Positions 23,846 through 32,309 of a stretch of DNA of 64,000 nucleotides are shown here, one piece after another. The notes below the pieces were generated by a model that ran no database searches, was not told where the DNA came from, and saw only the letters and a program-made list of their open reading frames with translations. How positions within the stretch are numbered: the first letter of the stretch is position 1; every line of letters begins with the position of its first letter. Both the position numbers and the translations under genes were made by a program. The DNA is from JADYZU01 sp964540965 (lineage in GTDB: Bacteria; Pseudomonadota; Alphaproteobacteria; Rhodobacterales; Rhodobacteraceae): positions 62,001 through 126,000 of the forward strand of contig CAZIOT010000004.1 in NCBI GenBank assembly GCA_964540965.1, given 5' to 3'.

Positions 23846-24988
23846 ATGCGGGTTTCCATGGTTTCTGCGGCGCTGGTCGCGGCACTGGTCGGTTTCGGAT
23901 CGACCATCGCGCTGGTGCTGGCCGCCGCCGCGGCGGTGGGCGCGACCCCGGCGCAGACGGCAAGCTGGGTGCTGGCGGTGTCGCTGGCCAAGGCCATCGG
24001 CAGCGCGGGGCTGAGCCTGTGGAGCCGGGTCCCGGTGGTGCTGGCCTGGTCGACCCCCGGCGCGGCCCTGATCGCGGCGACAAGCGGCATCACCATGCCG
24101 CAAGCCGTGGGCGCCTTTGTGCTGGCCGGGCTGCTGGTGTTGCTGACCGGGCTGCTGCGGCCCCTTGGCCGGCTGGTCGCGCTGATTCCCGACGGCATCG
24201 CCGGCGGGATGCTGGCCGGAGTCCTTTTGCCCTTCGTCCTGAAACTGGCCCCTGCGGCCAAGGCGGCGCCGCTTATGGTCCTGCCGATGGCGCTGGCCTT
24301 TCTTCTGGTCCGGCGGCTGAACCCGGCGCTGGCGGTGCTGGCGGCCCTTGCGCTTGGGCTGGTCCTGGCCTTTGCCACCGGAGCCGCGCATCTGCCGGCG
24401 CTGGCGCTCGAGGCGCCGGTGCCGGTGTTCGTGATGCCAGAATTCGATGCCGGCGTACTGATCGGACTGGGCGTGCCCCTGTATCTGGTCACCATGGCCT
24501 CGCAGAACCTGCCCGGCTTTGCCACCCTGCGCGCGGCGGGATACGAGCCGCCGGTCGCCCCGGCGCTGACGGTCACCGGGGCGCTGTCGGCGGTTTCCGG
24601 GCTGTTCGGCGCCCATACGGTCAGCATGGCCGCGATCACCGCAGCGATCTGCCTTGGCGACGATGTGGACCCCGACCGCACGCGCCGCTGGCGTGTCGGG
24701 CTGGCCTATGGCGCGGTCTGGCTGGTGCTGGGGCTGCTGTCGCCTCTGGTCGTCACCGTGCTGGGTGCGCTGCCTGTCAACCTGATCGCCGCCATCGTCG
24801 GCATCGCCCTGATCGGGCCGGTGACCGGGGCGCTGACCACCGGATTCGCGGTGAGCCAGCAACGCTTTGCCGCTGTGGTGACACTGGCCGTCACCGCCTC
24901 GGGCGTCACGATCCTGGGCATCGGGGCCGCCTTCTGGGGCCTTTCTGCCGGCCTTGCCGTCTATGCCGCCGACCGTTTCGCCCGATAG
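23846..24988 (+). CDS. BenE-family benzoate/H+ symporter-like transporter
   Basis: This 380-residue inner-membrane protein has about twelve hydrophobic helices. Family-like stretches are VLAWSTPGAALIAATSG near residue 66, IPDGIAGGMLAGVLLPF near 115, and GLFGAHTVSMAAITAAICLG near 252, the last typical of BenE proteins. Length (about 390) and topology fit a complete gene. The family is named for benzoate uptake, but substrate cannot be told from sequence and no benzoate genes are nearby. ATG at 23846 is chosen (a second ATG is at 23858); the frame is open further upstream only through the sRNA array. A rhodanese gene follows after 9 bp. Confidence 0.88.
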   Translation: MRVSMVSAALVAALVGFGSTIALVLAAAAAVGATPAQTASWVLAVSLAKAIGSAGLSLWSRVPVVLAWSTPGAALIAATSGITMPQAVGAFVLAGLLVLLTGLLRPLGRLVALIPDGIAGGMLAGVLLPFVLKLAPAAKAAPLMVLPMALAFLLVRRLNPALAVLAALALGLVLAFATGAAHLPALALEAPVPVFVMPEFDAGVLIGLGVPLYLVTMASQNLPGFATLRAAGYEPPVAPALTVTGALSAVSGLFGAHTVSMAAITAAICLGDDVDPDRTRRWRVGLAYGAVWLVLGLLSPLVVTVLGALPVNLIAAIVGIALIGPVTGALTTGFAVSQQRFAAVVTLAVTASGVTILGIGAAFWGLSAGLAVYAADRFAR

Positions 24989-24997
24989 GAGCCCGAC

Positions 24998-25417
24998 ATG
25001 CTGACCCTGAATTCCGCCGCCATGGTCGCCGCCGCCCGCGTCCGGATCGAAGAGATCCCGGCGGCCGATGCCATCGCCCTGCACGCAAATTCCGATGTGG
25101 TCTTTGTCGACCTGCGCGACCCGCGCGAGCGGGAACGGACCGGCGTGATCCCCGGCGCGTTCCATTGCCCGCGCGGCATGCTGGAATTCTGGGTCGATCC
25201 CGACAGCCCCTATTTCAAGCCGGTCTTCGGCGAGGCGAAACGGTTCGTCTTTCACTGCGCCTCGGGCTGGCGGTCGGCGCTGTCGGTCGCCACGCTGCAG
25301 GACATGGGTTTTCCGGCAGCCCATATCAGCGACGGTTTCGCCGGCTGGCTGGCCGCCGGAGGGCCGGTTGCCGCAGTGAGGACGGCGGACGGGTTGCCGC
25401 CGGGTCGTGGCCTGTGA
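24998..25417 (+). CDS. Rhodanese-like sulfurtransferase
   Basis: This single-domain rhodanese of 139 residues could transfer sulfane sulfur to an acceptor. It contains FVDLRDPRERERTGVIPGAF near residues 35-54 and the active-site loop HCASGWRSALSV near 86, with the catalytic cysteine in the CxxGxRS pattern, followed by the closing DGFAGWLAAGGPV. It lies 9 bp after the BenE-like gene and is probably co-transcribed with it; 42 bp separate it from ptsP. The biological acceptor is unknown. Confidence 0.9.
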   Translation: MLTLNSAAMVAAARVRIEEIPAADAIALHANSDVVFVDLRDPRERERTGVIPGAFHCPRGMLEFWVDPDSPYFKPVFGEAKRFVFHCASGWRSALSVATLQDMGFPAAHISDGFAGWLAAGGPVAAVRTADGLPPGRGL

Positions 25418-25459
25418 TCTAAGGGGGCGAAAGCGCGCCACCTTTCGCGCAGGGGAATC

Positions 25460-27703
25460 ATGTCGGACCGGATCGAAAGCGAAAGCCGCAAGCTGCTGGG
25501 CCGGCTGCGCGCGGCGCTGGCCGAGGACAGCGCCGGTCAGGCCAGGCTCGACAGCATCGTGCGGCTGATCGCCGAATCGATGGGTTGCGAGGTCTGCTCG
25601 ATCTATCTGTTTCGCGATGCCGATACGCTCGAGCTTTGCGCGACCGAAGGGCTGCGCGCCGCCGCCGTCCACCAGACGCGGATGCGGCTGGGCGAGGGGC
25701 TGGTCGGGCGCGTCGCCCGCGACGCCGCGGTCATCAACTCGGCCAATGCGCCGCAGGAACGCGGCTTCCGCTTCATGCCGGAAACCGGCGAGGAAGTGTT
25801 TTCCGCCTTTTGCGGCGTGCCAGTGCAGCGGCTGGGCTCGGTGCTGGGCGTTCTGGTGGTGCAGTCGCGCGCGGCGCGCGAATATACCTCGGACGAGGTC
25901 TATGCGCTGGAAGTCGTGGCCATGGTTCTGGCCGAGATGACCGAGCTTGGCGCCTTTACCGGCGGCGATACCGGCGCGCTGTCGCCGCGCCACCAGCGCC
26001 CGGTGTTGTTCCGCGGCACCGTCGGGCAGGAAGGCGCCGTCGCCGGCCATGTCTTTCTGCACGAACCGCGCGTCGTGGTGACGAACCCGATCAGCGACGA
26101 TCCCGATGGCGAACTCATCCGCCTGCGCGAGGCGACCGATACCCTGCGCCAGCAGGTCGACGAGATGCTGGCCACCTCGGTCACCGTCGATGCCGAACAG
26201 GTCGCGGTGCTGGAAGCCTATCGCATGTTCGCCAATTCGCGGTCCTGGATGCGGCGGATGGAGGACGACATCCGCTCCGGCCTGTCGGCAGAGGCGGCGG
26301 TGGAGAAAGAACAGTCCCTGTCGCGCCAGCGCATGGGACAGGCCGCCGACCCCTATCTGCGCGACCGGCTGCACGATCTGGACGACCTGTCGAACCGCCT
26401 TTTGCGCATCCTGACCGGACAGGGCCGCGACACCGGCGCCGCGATGCCTGACGACCCGGTGCTGGTCGCGCGCAACATCGGGCCGGGCGAATTGCTGGAA
26501 TACGGCAAAAGGCTGCGCGGCATCGTGCTGGAAGAGGGTTCCGTCGGCAGCCATGCCGCCATCGTCGCCCGCGCCTGGGCGATTCCGCTGGTGATCCGCA
26601 CCGATGGTGTCCTGACCGAGGCCCTGAACGGCGACCCGATCCTGGTCGACGGCGATCAGGGCATCGTCCACCTGCGCCCCGACGAGATGGTCAGCAAGGC
26701 TTTCGACGACAAGATCGCGATGCTGGCCCGCGCGCAGGAACGCTATGCCGATCTTCGCGACCTGCCGGCGCAGGCCCTGTGCGGCAGCGTGGTCAGCCTG
26801 CACATGAACGCCGGGCTGATCGCCGACCTGCCGTCGCTGCCGTCCTCGGGCGCCGAAGGCGTGGGGCTGTTCCGCACCGAACTGCAATTCCTGATCCGCA
26901 ACCAGATGCCGAAACGGGCCGAGCTGTCGGCGCTTTACGCCCGGGTGATGAAGGCGGCGGGCGGCAAGAGGGTGGCGTTCCGCACGCTCGACATCGGGTC
27001 GGACAAGGTCCTGTCCTACATGAAGCCCAATGACGAGCCGAACCCGGCGATGGGCTGGCGCGCGATCCGCGTCGGGCTGGACAAGCCCGGCGTGCTGCGC
27101 ATGCAGTTGCAGGCGCTGATCCGCGCCGCCGAGGGGCGGCCGCTGTCGGTGATGTTCCCCTTCATCACCGTGCCCGACGAATTCCGCGCCGCACGCGCCG
27201 AGTTCGACAAGGCTCTCGACCGCGAGCGCATCCTTGGCCATCCGCTGCCCGAGAAGATCGAGGTCGGCGCGATGCTGGAAACGCCGTCCCTTGCCTTTGC
27301 CGACGATGCCTTCTTCCGCGAAGTCGATTTCATTTCGATCGGCGGCAACGATCTCAAGCAGTTCTTCTTCGCCGCCGACCGCGAGAACGAACGGGTGCGG
27401 CGGCGCTATGACGTGCTGGACGTAGCCTTTCTGACCTTCCTTGAAAAGATCGTCGCGCGCTGCGCCGCCTCGGACACCGCGCTGTCCTATTGCGGCGAGG
27501 ATGCCGGCCGCCCGGTCGAGGCCCTGGTCTTTGCTGCGCTGGGGTTCCGCATGCTGTCGATGCGCCCGGCCTCGATCGGGCCGGTCAAGCATCTGTTGCG
27601 CCGCGTCGATCTGGGCGAGGCGCGCGCGGTGATCGCGGTGGCGCGCGGCAAGGGCGGTTCGGTGCGCGGCGCGGTGACGGATTGGCTGACGAGCCTCGGG
27701 TGA
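25460..27703 (+). CDS. ptsP: Nitrogen PTS enzyme I, PtsP (PEP-protein phosphotransferase)
   Basis: PtsP starts the nitrogen-related phosphotransferase chain by passing phosphate from PEP to NPr (PtsO). The 747-residue protein has an N-terminal GAF sensor domain (about 20-150), a swivel domain with the phosphorylated histidine in GSVGSHAAIVARAWAIP (His about 365), and a PEP-binding TIM barrel with GVGLFRTELQFL, FRTLDIGSDKVL, SIGGNDLKQF and the catalytic cysteine in LSYCGEDAG (about 678). The GAF domain separates it from sugar-PTS enzyme I. The following acetyltransferase starts inside its stop codon. Confidence 0.97.
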   Translation: MSDRIESESRKLLGRLRAALAEDSAGQARLDSIVRLIAESMGCEVCSIYLFRDADTLELCATEGLRAAAVHQTRMRLGEGLVGRVARDAAVINSANAPQERGFRFMPETGEEVFSAFCGVPVQRLGSVLGVLVVQSRAAREYTSDEVYALEVVAMVLAEMTELGAFTGGDTGALSPRHQRPVLFRGTVGQEGAVAGHVFLHEPRVVVTNPISDDPDGELIRLREATDTLRQQVDEMLATSVTVDAEQVAVLEAYRMFANSRSWMRRMEDDIRSGLSAEAAVEKEQSLSRQRMGQAADPYLRDRLHDLDDLSNRLLRILTGQGRDTGAAMPDDPVLVARNIGPGELLEYGKRLRGIVLEEGSVGSHAAIVARAWAIPLVIRTDGVLTEALNGDPILVDGDQGIVHLRPDEMVSKAFDDKIAMLARAQERYADLRDLPAQALCGSVVSLHMNAGLIADLPSLPSSGAEGVGLFRTELQFLIRNQMPKRAELSALYARVMKAAGGKRVAFRTLDIGSDKVLSYMKPNDEPNPAMGWRAIRVGLDKPGVLRMQLQALIRAAEGRPLSVMFPFITVPDEFRAARAEFDKALDRERILGHPLPEKIEVGAMLETPSLAFADDAFFREVDFISIGGNDLKQFFFAADRENERVRRRYDVLDVAFLTFLEKIVARCAASDTALSYCGEDAGRPVEALVFAALGFRMLSMRPASIGPVKHLLRRVDLGEARAVIAVARGKGGSVRGAVTDWLTSLG

Positions 27704-28194
27704 TCCTGCGCCGGGCCGAGGCGCGGGATGCCCCGGCCCTTGCCGCGCTGCATGTCGCCGTCTGGCGGGCAACCTACCGCGACCTTGCCCCGACGGCGGC
27801 GCAAGCCGCGCTCGACCTGCCCCACCGCCTGCGGCAATGGACTGCGACCCTGGCCTCGCCGGCGGGCACGATGCTGGCCGTCTCGGGCGGGCAGGTCGTC
27901 GGGCTGGTCAGCCATGGCGCGCCGACGCACCCGGTGTTCGGCGCGGCGGGCGAGGTGCGGCACCTGTATGTCGCGCCGGACTGGCAGGGGCGCGGGGTGG
28001 GCCGCGCCTTGCTGGCGCAGGCAAGGCAGGCGCTGGCTCAGGCGGGATTTCCTGCAACCGCGCTGGCGGTGGTCGCGGGCAACGCCCCGGCCCGAGCCTT
28101 TTATCGCGCCATGGGCGGGGTCGAAGGCGCGCGGTTCCGCGATCCGGGGCCGCTGTGGCAGTCGGACAATATCGTGGTCAGTTGGCCGGGCTGA
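27700..28194 (+). CDS. GNAT-family N-acetyltransferase
   Basis: This 164-residue acetyltransferase starts with GTG at 27700, overlapping the ptsP stop (GTGA). It has the acetyl-CoA binding motif VAPDWQGRGVGRALLAQA near residue 90 and the C-terminal motif VVAGNAPARAFYRAMGGVE near 125, both typical of the GNAT fold. The substrate is unknown; coupling to ptsP may reflect only convenience. The gene converges on the SDR gene, with one base between the stop codons and no terminator visible. Confidence 0.9.
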   Translation: MILRRAEARDAPALAALHVAVWRATYRDLAPTAAQAALDLPHRLRQWTATLASPAGTMLAVSGGQVVGLVSHGAPTHPVFGAAGEVRHLYVAPDWQGRGVGRALLAQARQALAQAGFPATALAVVAGNAPARAFYRAMGGVEGARFRDPGPLWQSDNIVVSWPG

Positions 28195-28195
28195 C

Positions 28196-28894
28196 CTATT
28201 TCAGATGCGCGGCATTGTCGGCGGTGATGACCTCGCCGTTGATCCAGCGCCCGGCGGGGGACATGAGGAACAGCACCACGGCGGCGATATCCTCGCCCGT
28301 CGCGATCTCGTGCCCCGCAACCAGCCGCTGCATCTCCTGCTCGGGCGTCAGCCCCTTGGCGCCCTGCGCATGGCTCAGCCATTCGCCGAGGCCCGGCGTC
28401 GCGGTGCCGCCCGGCGCCACGGCGTTCACCCGCACCCCGGCAAGGTCAAGCGCAAGGCCGCGCGTCATGTGGTCAAGCGCGGCCTTGAGGCTGTCATAGA
28501 CCAGATTGTCGCGGGCGTTCTTGCGGCCGTTGACCGACGAGATATTGACGATGGCCCCGCGCCGTTCGGCCAGCCGCGGCGCCAGCGCGCGGGACAGAAG
28601 ATAGGGCGCCCGCAGGTTCACCGCATAAAGCCGGTCCCAGTCGGCGGCGCCGGTGACGGCGACAGGGGCAGAGTGGAACACCGCGGCGGCGTTGACCAGC
28701 CCGTCGACCGGCCGGTCGCCCAGTGCCGCAAGCAGGGCGTCGCCGGCATCGGGGCGGGCGAGATCCAGCGCGATGGTCCCCTCGCCCGCCGCACGGTCGA
28801 TGCCCAGAACCGTATCGCCCTGCGCCCGGAACGCCGCGGCAATCGCCGCGCCGATACCGCGCGCGGCGCCGGTCACCACGATCAGCCGGCTCAT
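28196..28894 (-). CDS. SDR-family oxidoreductase
   Basis: This is a 232-residue classical short-chain dehydrogenase. The cofactor motif VTGAARGIGAAIAAAF is at residues 7-22, NAAAVFHS replaces the usual NNAG-type block, the catalytic serine is in VNISSVNGRKN and the Tyr/Lys pair in YDSLKAALDH. The aspartate of GIDRAAG after the second strand suggests NAD rather than NADP. It ends the probable catabolic operon and overlaps the PanB-like gene by 4 bp, so the two likely act in one pathway. The substrate is unknown; an alcohol or sugar-derived hydroxyl is likely. Confidence 0.92.
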   Translation of the reverse strand: MSRLIVVTGAARGIGAAIAAAFRAQGDTVLGIDRAAGEGTIALDLARPDAGDALLAALGDRPVDGLVNAAAVFHSAPVAVTGAADWDRLYAVNLRAPYLLSRALAPRLAERRGAIVNISSVNGRKNARDNLVYDSLKAALDHMTRGLALDLAGVRVNAVAPGGTATPGLGEWLSHAQGAKGLTPEQEMQRLVAGHEIATGEDIAAVVLFLMSPAGRWINGEVITADNAAHLK

Positions 28895-29694
28895 TTCGGC
28901 AACAGGAGGCGGAAGGCGTCAAGCTCGGCCGGGTCGATCTTCACCAGATACTCGTCGGACGGAAAGGCGCCCGTTTCGACATCGGCGCGGAATTCGGAAA
29001 AGGCGGCGATGCGTTCCTGCTGCAGCCGGTCGTATTCGGCGGCGAAGTTGCGGTAGACCTTGGAATGGCGCGGCATGTGGCCCTTGTGGTCGGCCAGAAT
29101 GTCCATCGCGAACAGGTATTGCGCATCGCAGCCGGCACCGGCGCCCATCGACCACAAGAGCAGGCGCTGCATCCGGCGCGAGATCTCGGTCGCGACGGCA
29201 TCGGGCACCACCTCGATCTCGACGGCAAAGGCGCCGGCGTCCTCGTAGGCGACACATTCCTGATAGAGGCGCAGCGCGGCATCGGCCGTCTTGCCCACGG
29301 CGCGGAACCCGCCGGTCCAGGTGTTGCGGCTGGGGACAAGGCCGACATGGCCCACGACCGGAATATGGTCGGCGGTCAGGGCGCGGACGGTCTCAAGCCC
29401 GGCGGAACAATACAGGGCATCCGCCCCCGCCATCAGCGCCCGCCCGGCAAAGCGGCGGTAATCGTCGGCGGTCCCGGCCTCGCGGTGGTCCACACCGGTC
29501 ATGCTGAACAGGCCGGGGGCAACCTCGCGATAGCGCGGGTGGCTGACCAGTTCGAAGGGCGCCGACACGATATCGATGCCGGCGGCCTCGGCCGCCGCCG
29601 CCTCGTCCAGGGTGAAGATGCGCAGCATGGTCAGCTGCCGCTTGCCTTTCAGCGCGCGCAGTTCGGCGACGGTCAGGGGGCGGGTGCGTGTCAT
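28891..29694 (-). CDS. PanB-like (ketopantoate hydroxymethyltransferase family) protein
   Basis: This 267-residue protein resembles 3-methyl-2-oxobutanoate hydroxymethyltransferase. The opening TVAELRALKGKRQLTML and the blocks VVGHVGLVPSRNTWTGGFRA near residue 115 and AFAVEIEVVPDAVATEI near 155 follow the PanB layout, including the catalytic-type glutamate. However, the metal-binding acidic residues of PanB (in GDS, the ADLPF-type loop and KIEGG) appear replaced by APFE, MTGVDH and CSAG. It is therefore probably not a pantothenate enzyme but a relative acting on another oxo-acid or aldehyde. It lies 1 bp after mocE-like and overlaps the SDR gene by 4 bp. Confidence 0.75.
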   Translation of the reverse strand: MTRTRPLTVAELRALKGKRQLTMLRIFTLDEAAAAEAAGIDIVSAPFELVSHPRYREVAPGLFSMTGVDHREAGTADDYRRFAGRALMAGADALYCSAGLETVRALTADHIPVVGHVGLVPSRNTWTGGFRAVGKTADAALRLYQECVAYEDAGAFAVEIEVVPDAVATEISRRMQRLLLWSMGAGAGCDAQYLFAMDILADHKGHMPRHSKVYRNFAAEYDRLQQERIAAFSEFRADVETGAFPSDEYLVKIDPAELDAFRLLLPK

Positions 29695-29695
29695 C

Positions 29696-30007
29696 TCAGA
29701 TCTCGATCTCGATCATGCCGCCGGCAACGCGGGCGGGCCAGGTTTTCAGCGCGACACAGACCGGCGCGCGCAAGGGTGCCCCGGTTTTCAGGTTGAAGCG
29801 GCCGTTGTGTTTCGGACATTCGATCTGGTCGCCCATGACAAGACCATCCGCCAGATGGACATGTTCATGCGTGCACAGGCCGTCGGTGCAGAACGGCGCG
29901 CCCTTTTCGTCGCGATAGACGGCAAAGGTGCGACCGCCGTGGTCGAACCGCAGGACATCTTCGGGGTCGATCTCGTCAAGCTCGCAGACGGGAACCCATT
30001 CGGGCAT
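29696..30007 (-). CDS. MocE-type Rieske [2Fe-2S] ferredoxin
   Basis: This 103-residue protein carries a complete Rieske site, CTHEHVHLADG near residue 45 and CPKHNGRFN near 64 (CxH...CxxH), and is of the small ferredoxin type. MocE of Sinorhizobium is the ferredoxin of the MocDEF system that removes the methyl group from the rhizopine 3-O-methyl-scyllo-inosamine. It should pass electrons to an oxygenase; the MocD-like membrane enzyme at 40431-41525 is the obvious candidate. No MocF-type reductase is seen in the window. The start follows AAAGGAG. A DUF4432 gene is 24 bp upstream. Confidence 0.88.
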   Translation of the reverse strand: MPEWVPVCELDEIDPEDVLRFDHGGRTFAVYRDEKGAPFCTDGLCTHEHVHLADGLVMGDQIECPKHNGRFNLKTGAPLRAPVCVALKTWPARVAGGMIEIEI

Positions 30008-30031
30008 GGCTGGCTCCTTTTCTTGTTGGCC

Positions 30032-31216
30032 TCAGGGTTGGACCCGCCCTGCAAGGGGCGGGAACCGGCCCGAGGGCGCGGGGTAGTCGTCATCGGGCTG
30101 CGGCCCGGCGGCGCGGACGCGCGCCTCGGCCGCGGCGATGGCTGCGGCGCCGTCAAGCAGGCGGAAGGTGGCGTGGTAATCGCGCGCCTCGCCGGCCGAC
30201 AGCCAGATCATCTCGCCCCGGTCGCGGGCGAAACGGTTGCCCAGGACGTGATGGGTCGAAGGTTCGATGCCCAGCGCATATTGCCCGGATTGCAGGGTCT
30301 GCCATTGGTACGCGCAGGGCAGTTCATCCTTGCGCGTCACCACCTCGATGCCAAGGCCGATCCGGTCATTGACCAGCGCCACCGGCACCTCGCCCGCGGT
30401 ATCCGCCGCCATGTCATGCGCCCAGACCTGTTCGGCAAAGCCCTGCCGTGGGCCGGCCATGGTGCGATAGCCGACGCCCTGATCGCGGTATTTGCCTTCA
30501 TGGCTGGCCCAGATGACCTCGCGGACCGGCGCCAGATAGCGCGAGCCGTCATCCAGCACCGGATGGCCGATGTTGACATGGTAAAAGAACATGTGCGGCG
30601 TCAGCGCGAAACCGGCGTTGACCACACGGTCGGTCAGGCGGATCTCGTCGCCGCCCAGATCGGCCTCGATGCGGCGGTGCAGGTGCAGCACCTCGCCGAA
30701 CAGCGCCGCCTGGACCACGACGCCCTCGGCCCAGAGAATGCAGCGGTCGCCCTGCCAGGTCTCGCCATAGCCCGTCAGCCGCGCCGGCGTGTTGGAGATC
30801 CGGCCGTGCAGCCCGTGGCGCACCAAGTCGCGGCGGGGATAGTTGTAGGTCTCGGCCGTGACCTCTTCGGACCCAAGGATATGGTCCAGCCCGCAGGTGA
30901 CAAGAAAACCGTTGAATGACCGCATCGGCCCAAGGCCATCCTCGCCCTCGTAGTCAAAGAAGGCCGGGTGGCGAATGCCGGTCGGCGATTGCCAGCCCAC
31001 CGCCCTGCCCTTGTGCTCGACCTCGGCAATGTCCATGGCGCGGTCGATCATCACGGTAAATCGCAGGCCGGATCCGGTGCGGAAGTCGAGCATCCGCACA
31101 CCGCGTTCGGCACCGTCGCCCAGCGTCATCAGCCGCACGCCGCCGAACTGCGCCATCGTCCCGGCGCGTTCGGCCAGCTGGCCCCGCGTCAGATCCTGTC
31201 CGTAAAGCCTGGTCAC
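30032..31216 (-). CDS. DUF4432 family aldose 1-epimerase-like protein
   Basis: This 394-residue protein resembles galactose mutarotase-fold enzymes of the DUF4432 group. It has LDFRTGSGLRFTVMIDRAMD near residue 40, SFNGFLVTCGLDHI near 98, HGLHGRISNTPA near 130 and FFYHVNIGHPVLDDGS near 208. Such proteins occur with sugar ABC importers and probably interconvert sugar anomers or epimers. GTG at 31216 is preferred over the adjacent GTG at 31219, because the GGGGGG ribosome-binding stretch ends 6 bases before it. It stands 169 bp after the TIM-barrel gene, behind a GC-rich hairpin. Confidence 0.85.
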   Translation of the reverse strand: MTRLYGQDLTRGQLAERAGTMAQFGGVRLMTLGDGAERGVRMLDFRTGSGLRFTVMIDRAMDIAEVEHKGRAVGWQSPTGIRHPAFFDYEGEDGLGPMRSFNGFLVTCGLDHILGSEEVTAETYNYPRRDLVRHGLHGRISNTPARLTGYGETWQGDRCILWAEGVVVQAALFGEVLHLHRRIEADLGGDEIRLTDRVVNAGFALTPHMFFYHVNIGHPVLDDGSRYLAPVREVIWASHEGKYRDQGVGYRTMAGPRQGFAEQVWAHDMAADTAGEVPVALVNDRIGLGIEVVTRKDELPCAYQWQTLQSGQYALGIEPSTHHVLGNRFARDRGEMIWLSAGEARDYHATFRLLDGAAAIAAAEARVRAAGPQPDDDYPAPSGRFPPLAGRVQP

Positions 31217-31354
31217 CACTGGCCCCCCTGCGCCCTTGCACCGATACGAAAGATGAGCCCCCGGACAGCCGGAATGTCCAGCCCGCACAGTCGCATGGCT
31301 GCTGCGACCCTGCCCCGGCACCTTGCCATGATCTGCCCCGGTGCAGCCCGGTGC

Positions 31355-31377
31355 GGGCGGGGGTCGGACCCCCGCCC
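31355..31377 (-). terminator. GC-rich hairpin after the isomerase gene
   Basis: GGGCGGGGGTC and GACCCCCGCCC (11-bp arms, one base between them, so the innermost pairs open) lie 9 bp beyond the TIM-barrel stop. There is no T-tract, so it may stabilise the upstream message or attenuate, rather than fully stop, transcription into DUF4432. Confidence 0.5.
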
Positions 31378-31385
31378 CGCGGGCG

Positions 31386-32297
31386 TTACAGCCCGTGCGC
31401 GCGCATCTTGTCCTCAAGGAACTTCTTGGAGCGGGGCACGTCAGCCTCGTCCAGATGTTCGATGATGATCGGGATGTTCGGGTGCTTTTGCGCCAGGCGC
31501 TGCAGATACAGGTCATAGTTCAGCACGCCCATCCCCGGCGCATCCAGCGCGATGGCGCCGACACCGCGGAAGGTGTGGGATGCCAGCGCGTCGTCATCGC
31601 CGATGTCGGCGTGCTTTTCAGTCGAATCCTTGGCGCGGGCCACGTCCTTGGCATGGGCGATCCTGATCTTGTCGCCCAGCGTGTCGAACACCTGGTTCAG
31701 GACGCCGTCCATGTTGTCGATGTTGTGATCCTCGAAATAATTCGTCGGATCGGCCAGAAGGCCAAGGCCCGGATGGTCGACGGCGGCGAACATCCTGACC
31801 GTTTCCTCGACCGAACCGACCACGTTGTTGACGTAGGTTTCGAGAAGGAACATCGCGCCGTGGTCATAGGCCACCTGCGACAGTTCCTTGATCGCTTCGG
31901 CGCAGAGGTCGAACCCCTCTTGCGACTTGTTCTTGGGGTCGCTCATCCATTCGGATTCGGTGTTGAAGGTGCCGGTTTCCGAAATGACATAAGGCGTGCC
32001 GAACTGGCGGGCCCAGCGGATGATTTCCTTGAGCCGCTCCATGTTCGCCTTGCGGTGGTCAAGGTCGGGATGGATGATGTTGGTATAGCCGGAAATGCAG
32101 CAGATCGGCAGGTCGTGGTTGCGGAACGTGTCGCGCACCAGTTTCGCCTTTTCCCTGGTGATCTGGCCATAGGACAGGTCGATGTCCTTGAAATGCAGGT
32201 CAAGCTGCACCGTGTTGAACCCGTGGGAGCGGATGCGTTTGGCGCATTCCTCAAGCCCGTAGGGGAAATAGCCGGTGAAGATGCCGGTCTGGAACAT
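31386..32297 (-). CDS. TIM-barrel sugar isomerase/epimerase
   Basis: This 303-residue protein is of the xylose-isomerase-like TIM-barrel (AP endonuclease 2) family. Metal-ligand positions are visible as the glutamate in FLLETYVNN near residue 150, the aspartate in LLADPTNYF near 185, the histidine in IRIAHAKD near 215 and the glutamate in IIIEHLDEAD near 283. Members act on inosose, hexuloses or tetruloses; MocC of the rhizopine pathway is also of this family. The start follows GGGAGGAAA and is 12 bp after the dehydrogenase stop, so both belong to the importer operon. Confidence 0.9.
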   Translation of the reverse strand: MFQTGIFTGYFPYGLEECAKRIRSHGFNTVQLDLHFKDIDLSYGQITREKAKLVRDTFRNHDLPICCISGYTNIIHPDLDHRKANMERLKEIIRWARQFGTPYVISETGTFNTESEWMSDPKNKSQEGFDLCAEAIKELSQVAYDHGAMFLLETYVNNVVGSVEETVRMFAAVDHPGLGLLADPTNYFEDHNIDNMDGVLNQVFDTLGDKIRIAHAKDVARAKDSTEKHADIGDDDALASHTFRGVGAIALDAPGMGVLNYDLYLQRLAQKHPNIPIIIEHLDEADVPRSKKFLEDKMRAHGL

Positions 32298-32309
32298 GGG
32301 TTTCCTCCC

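Noticed and set aside
23813..27772. A 1319-codon open frame on the minus strand opposite benE, the rhodanese gene and ptsP
   Set aside because: It is antisense to genes with clear family motifs, is dominated by Arg, Gly, His and Gln, and has no recognisable domain. Such open frames arise from the high GC content.
28891..29694. Assignment as a true pantothenate enzyme PanB
   Set aside because: Metal-ligand residues appear missing and the neighbours are catabolic and transport genes, with no panC nearby.
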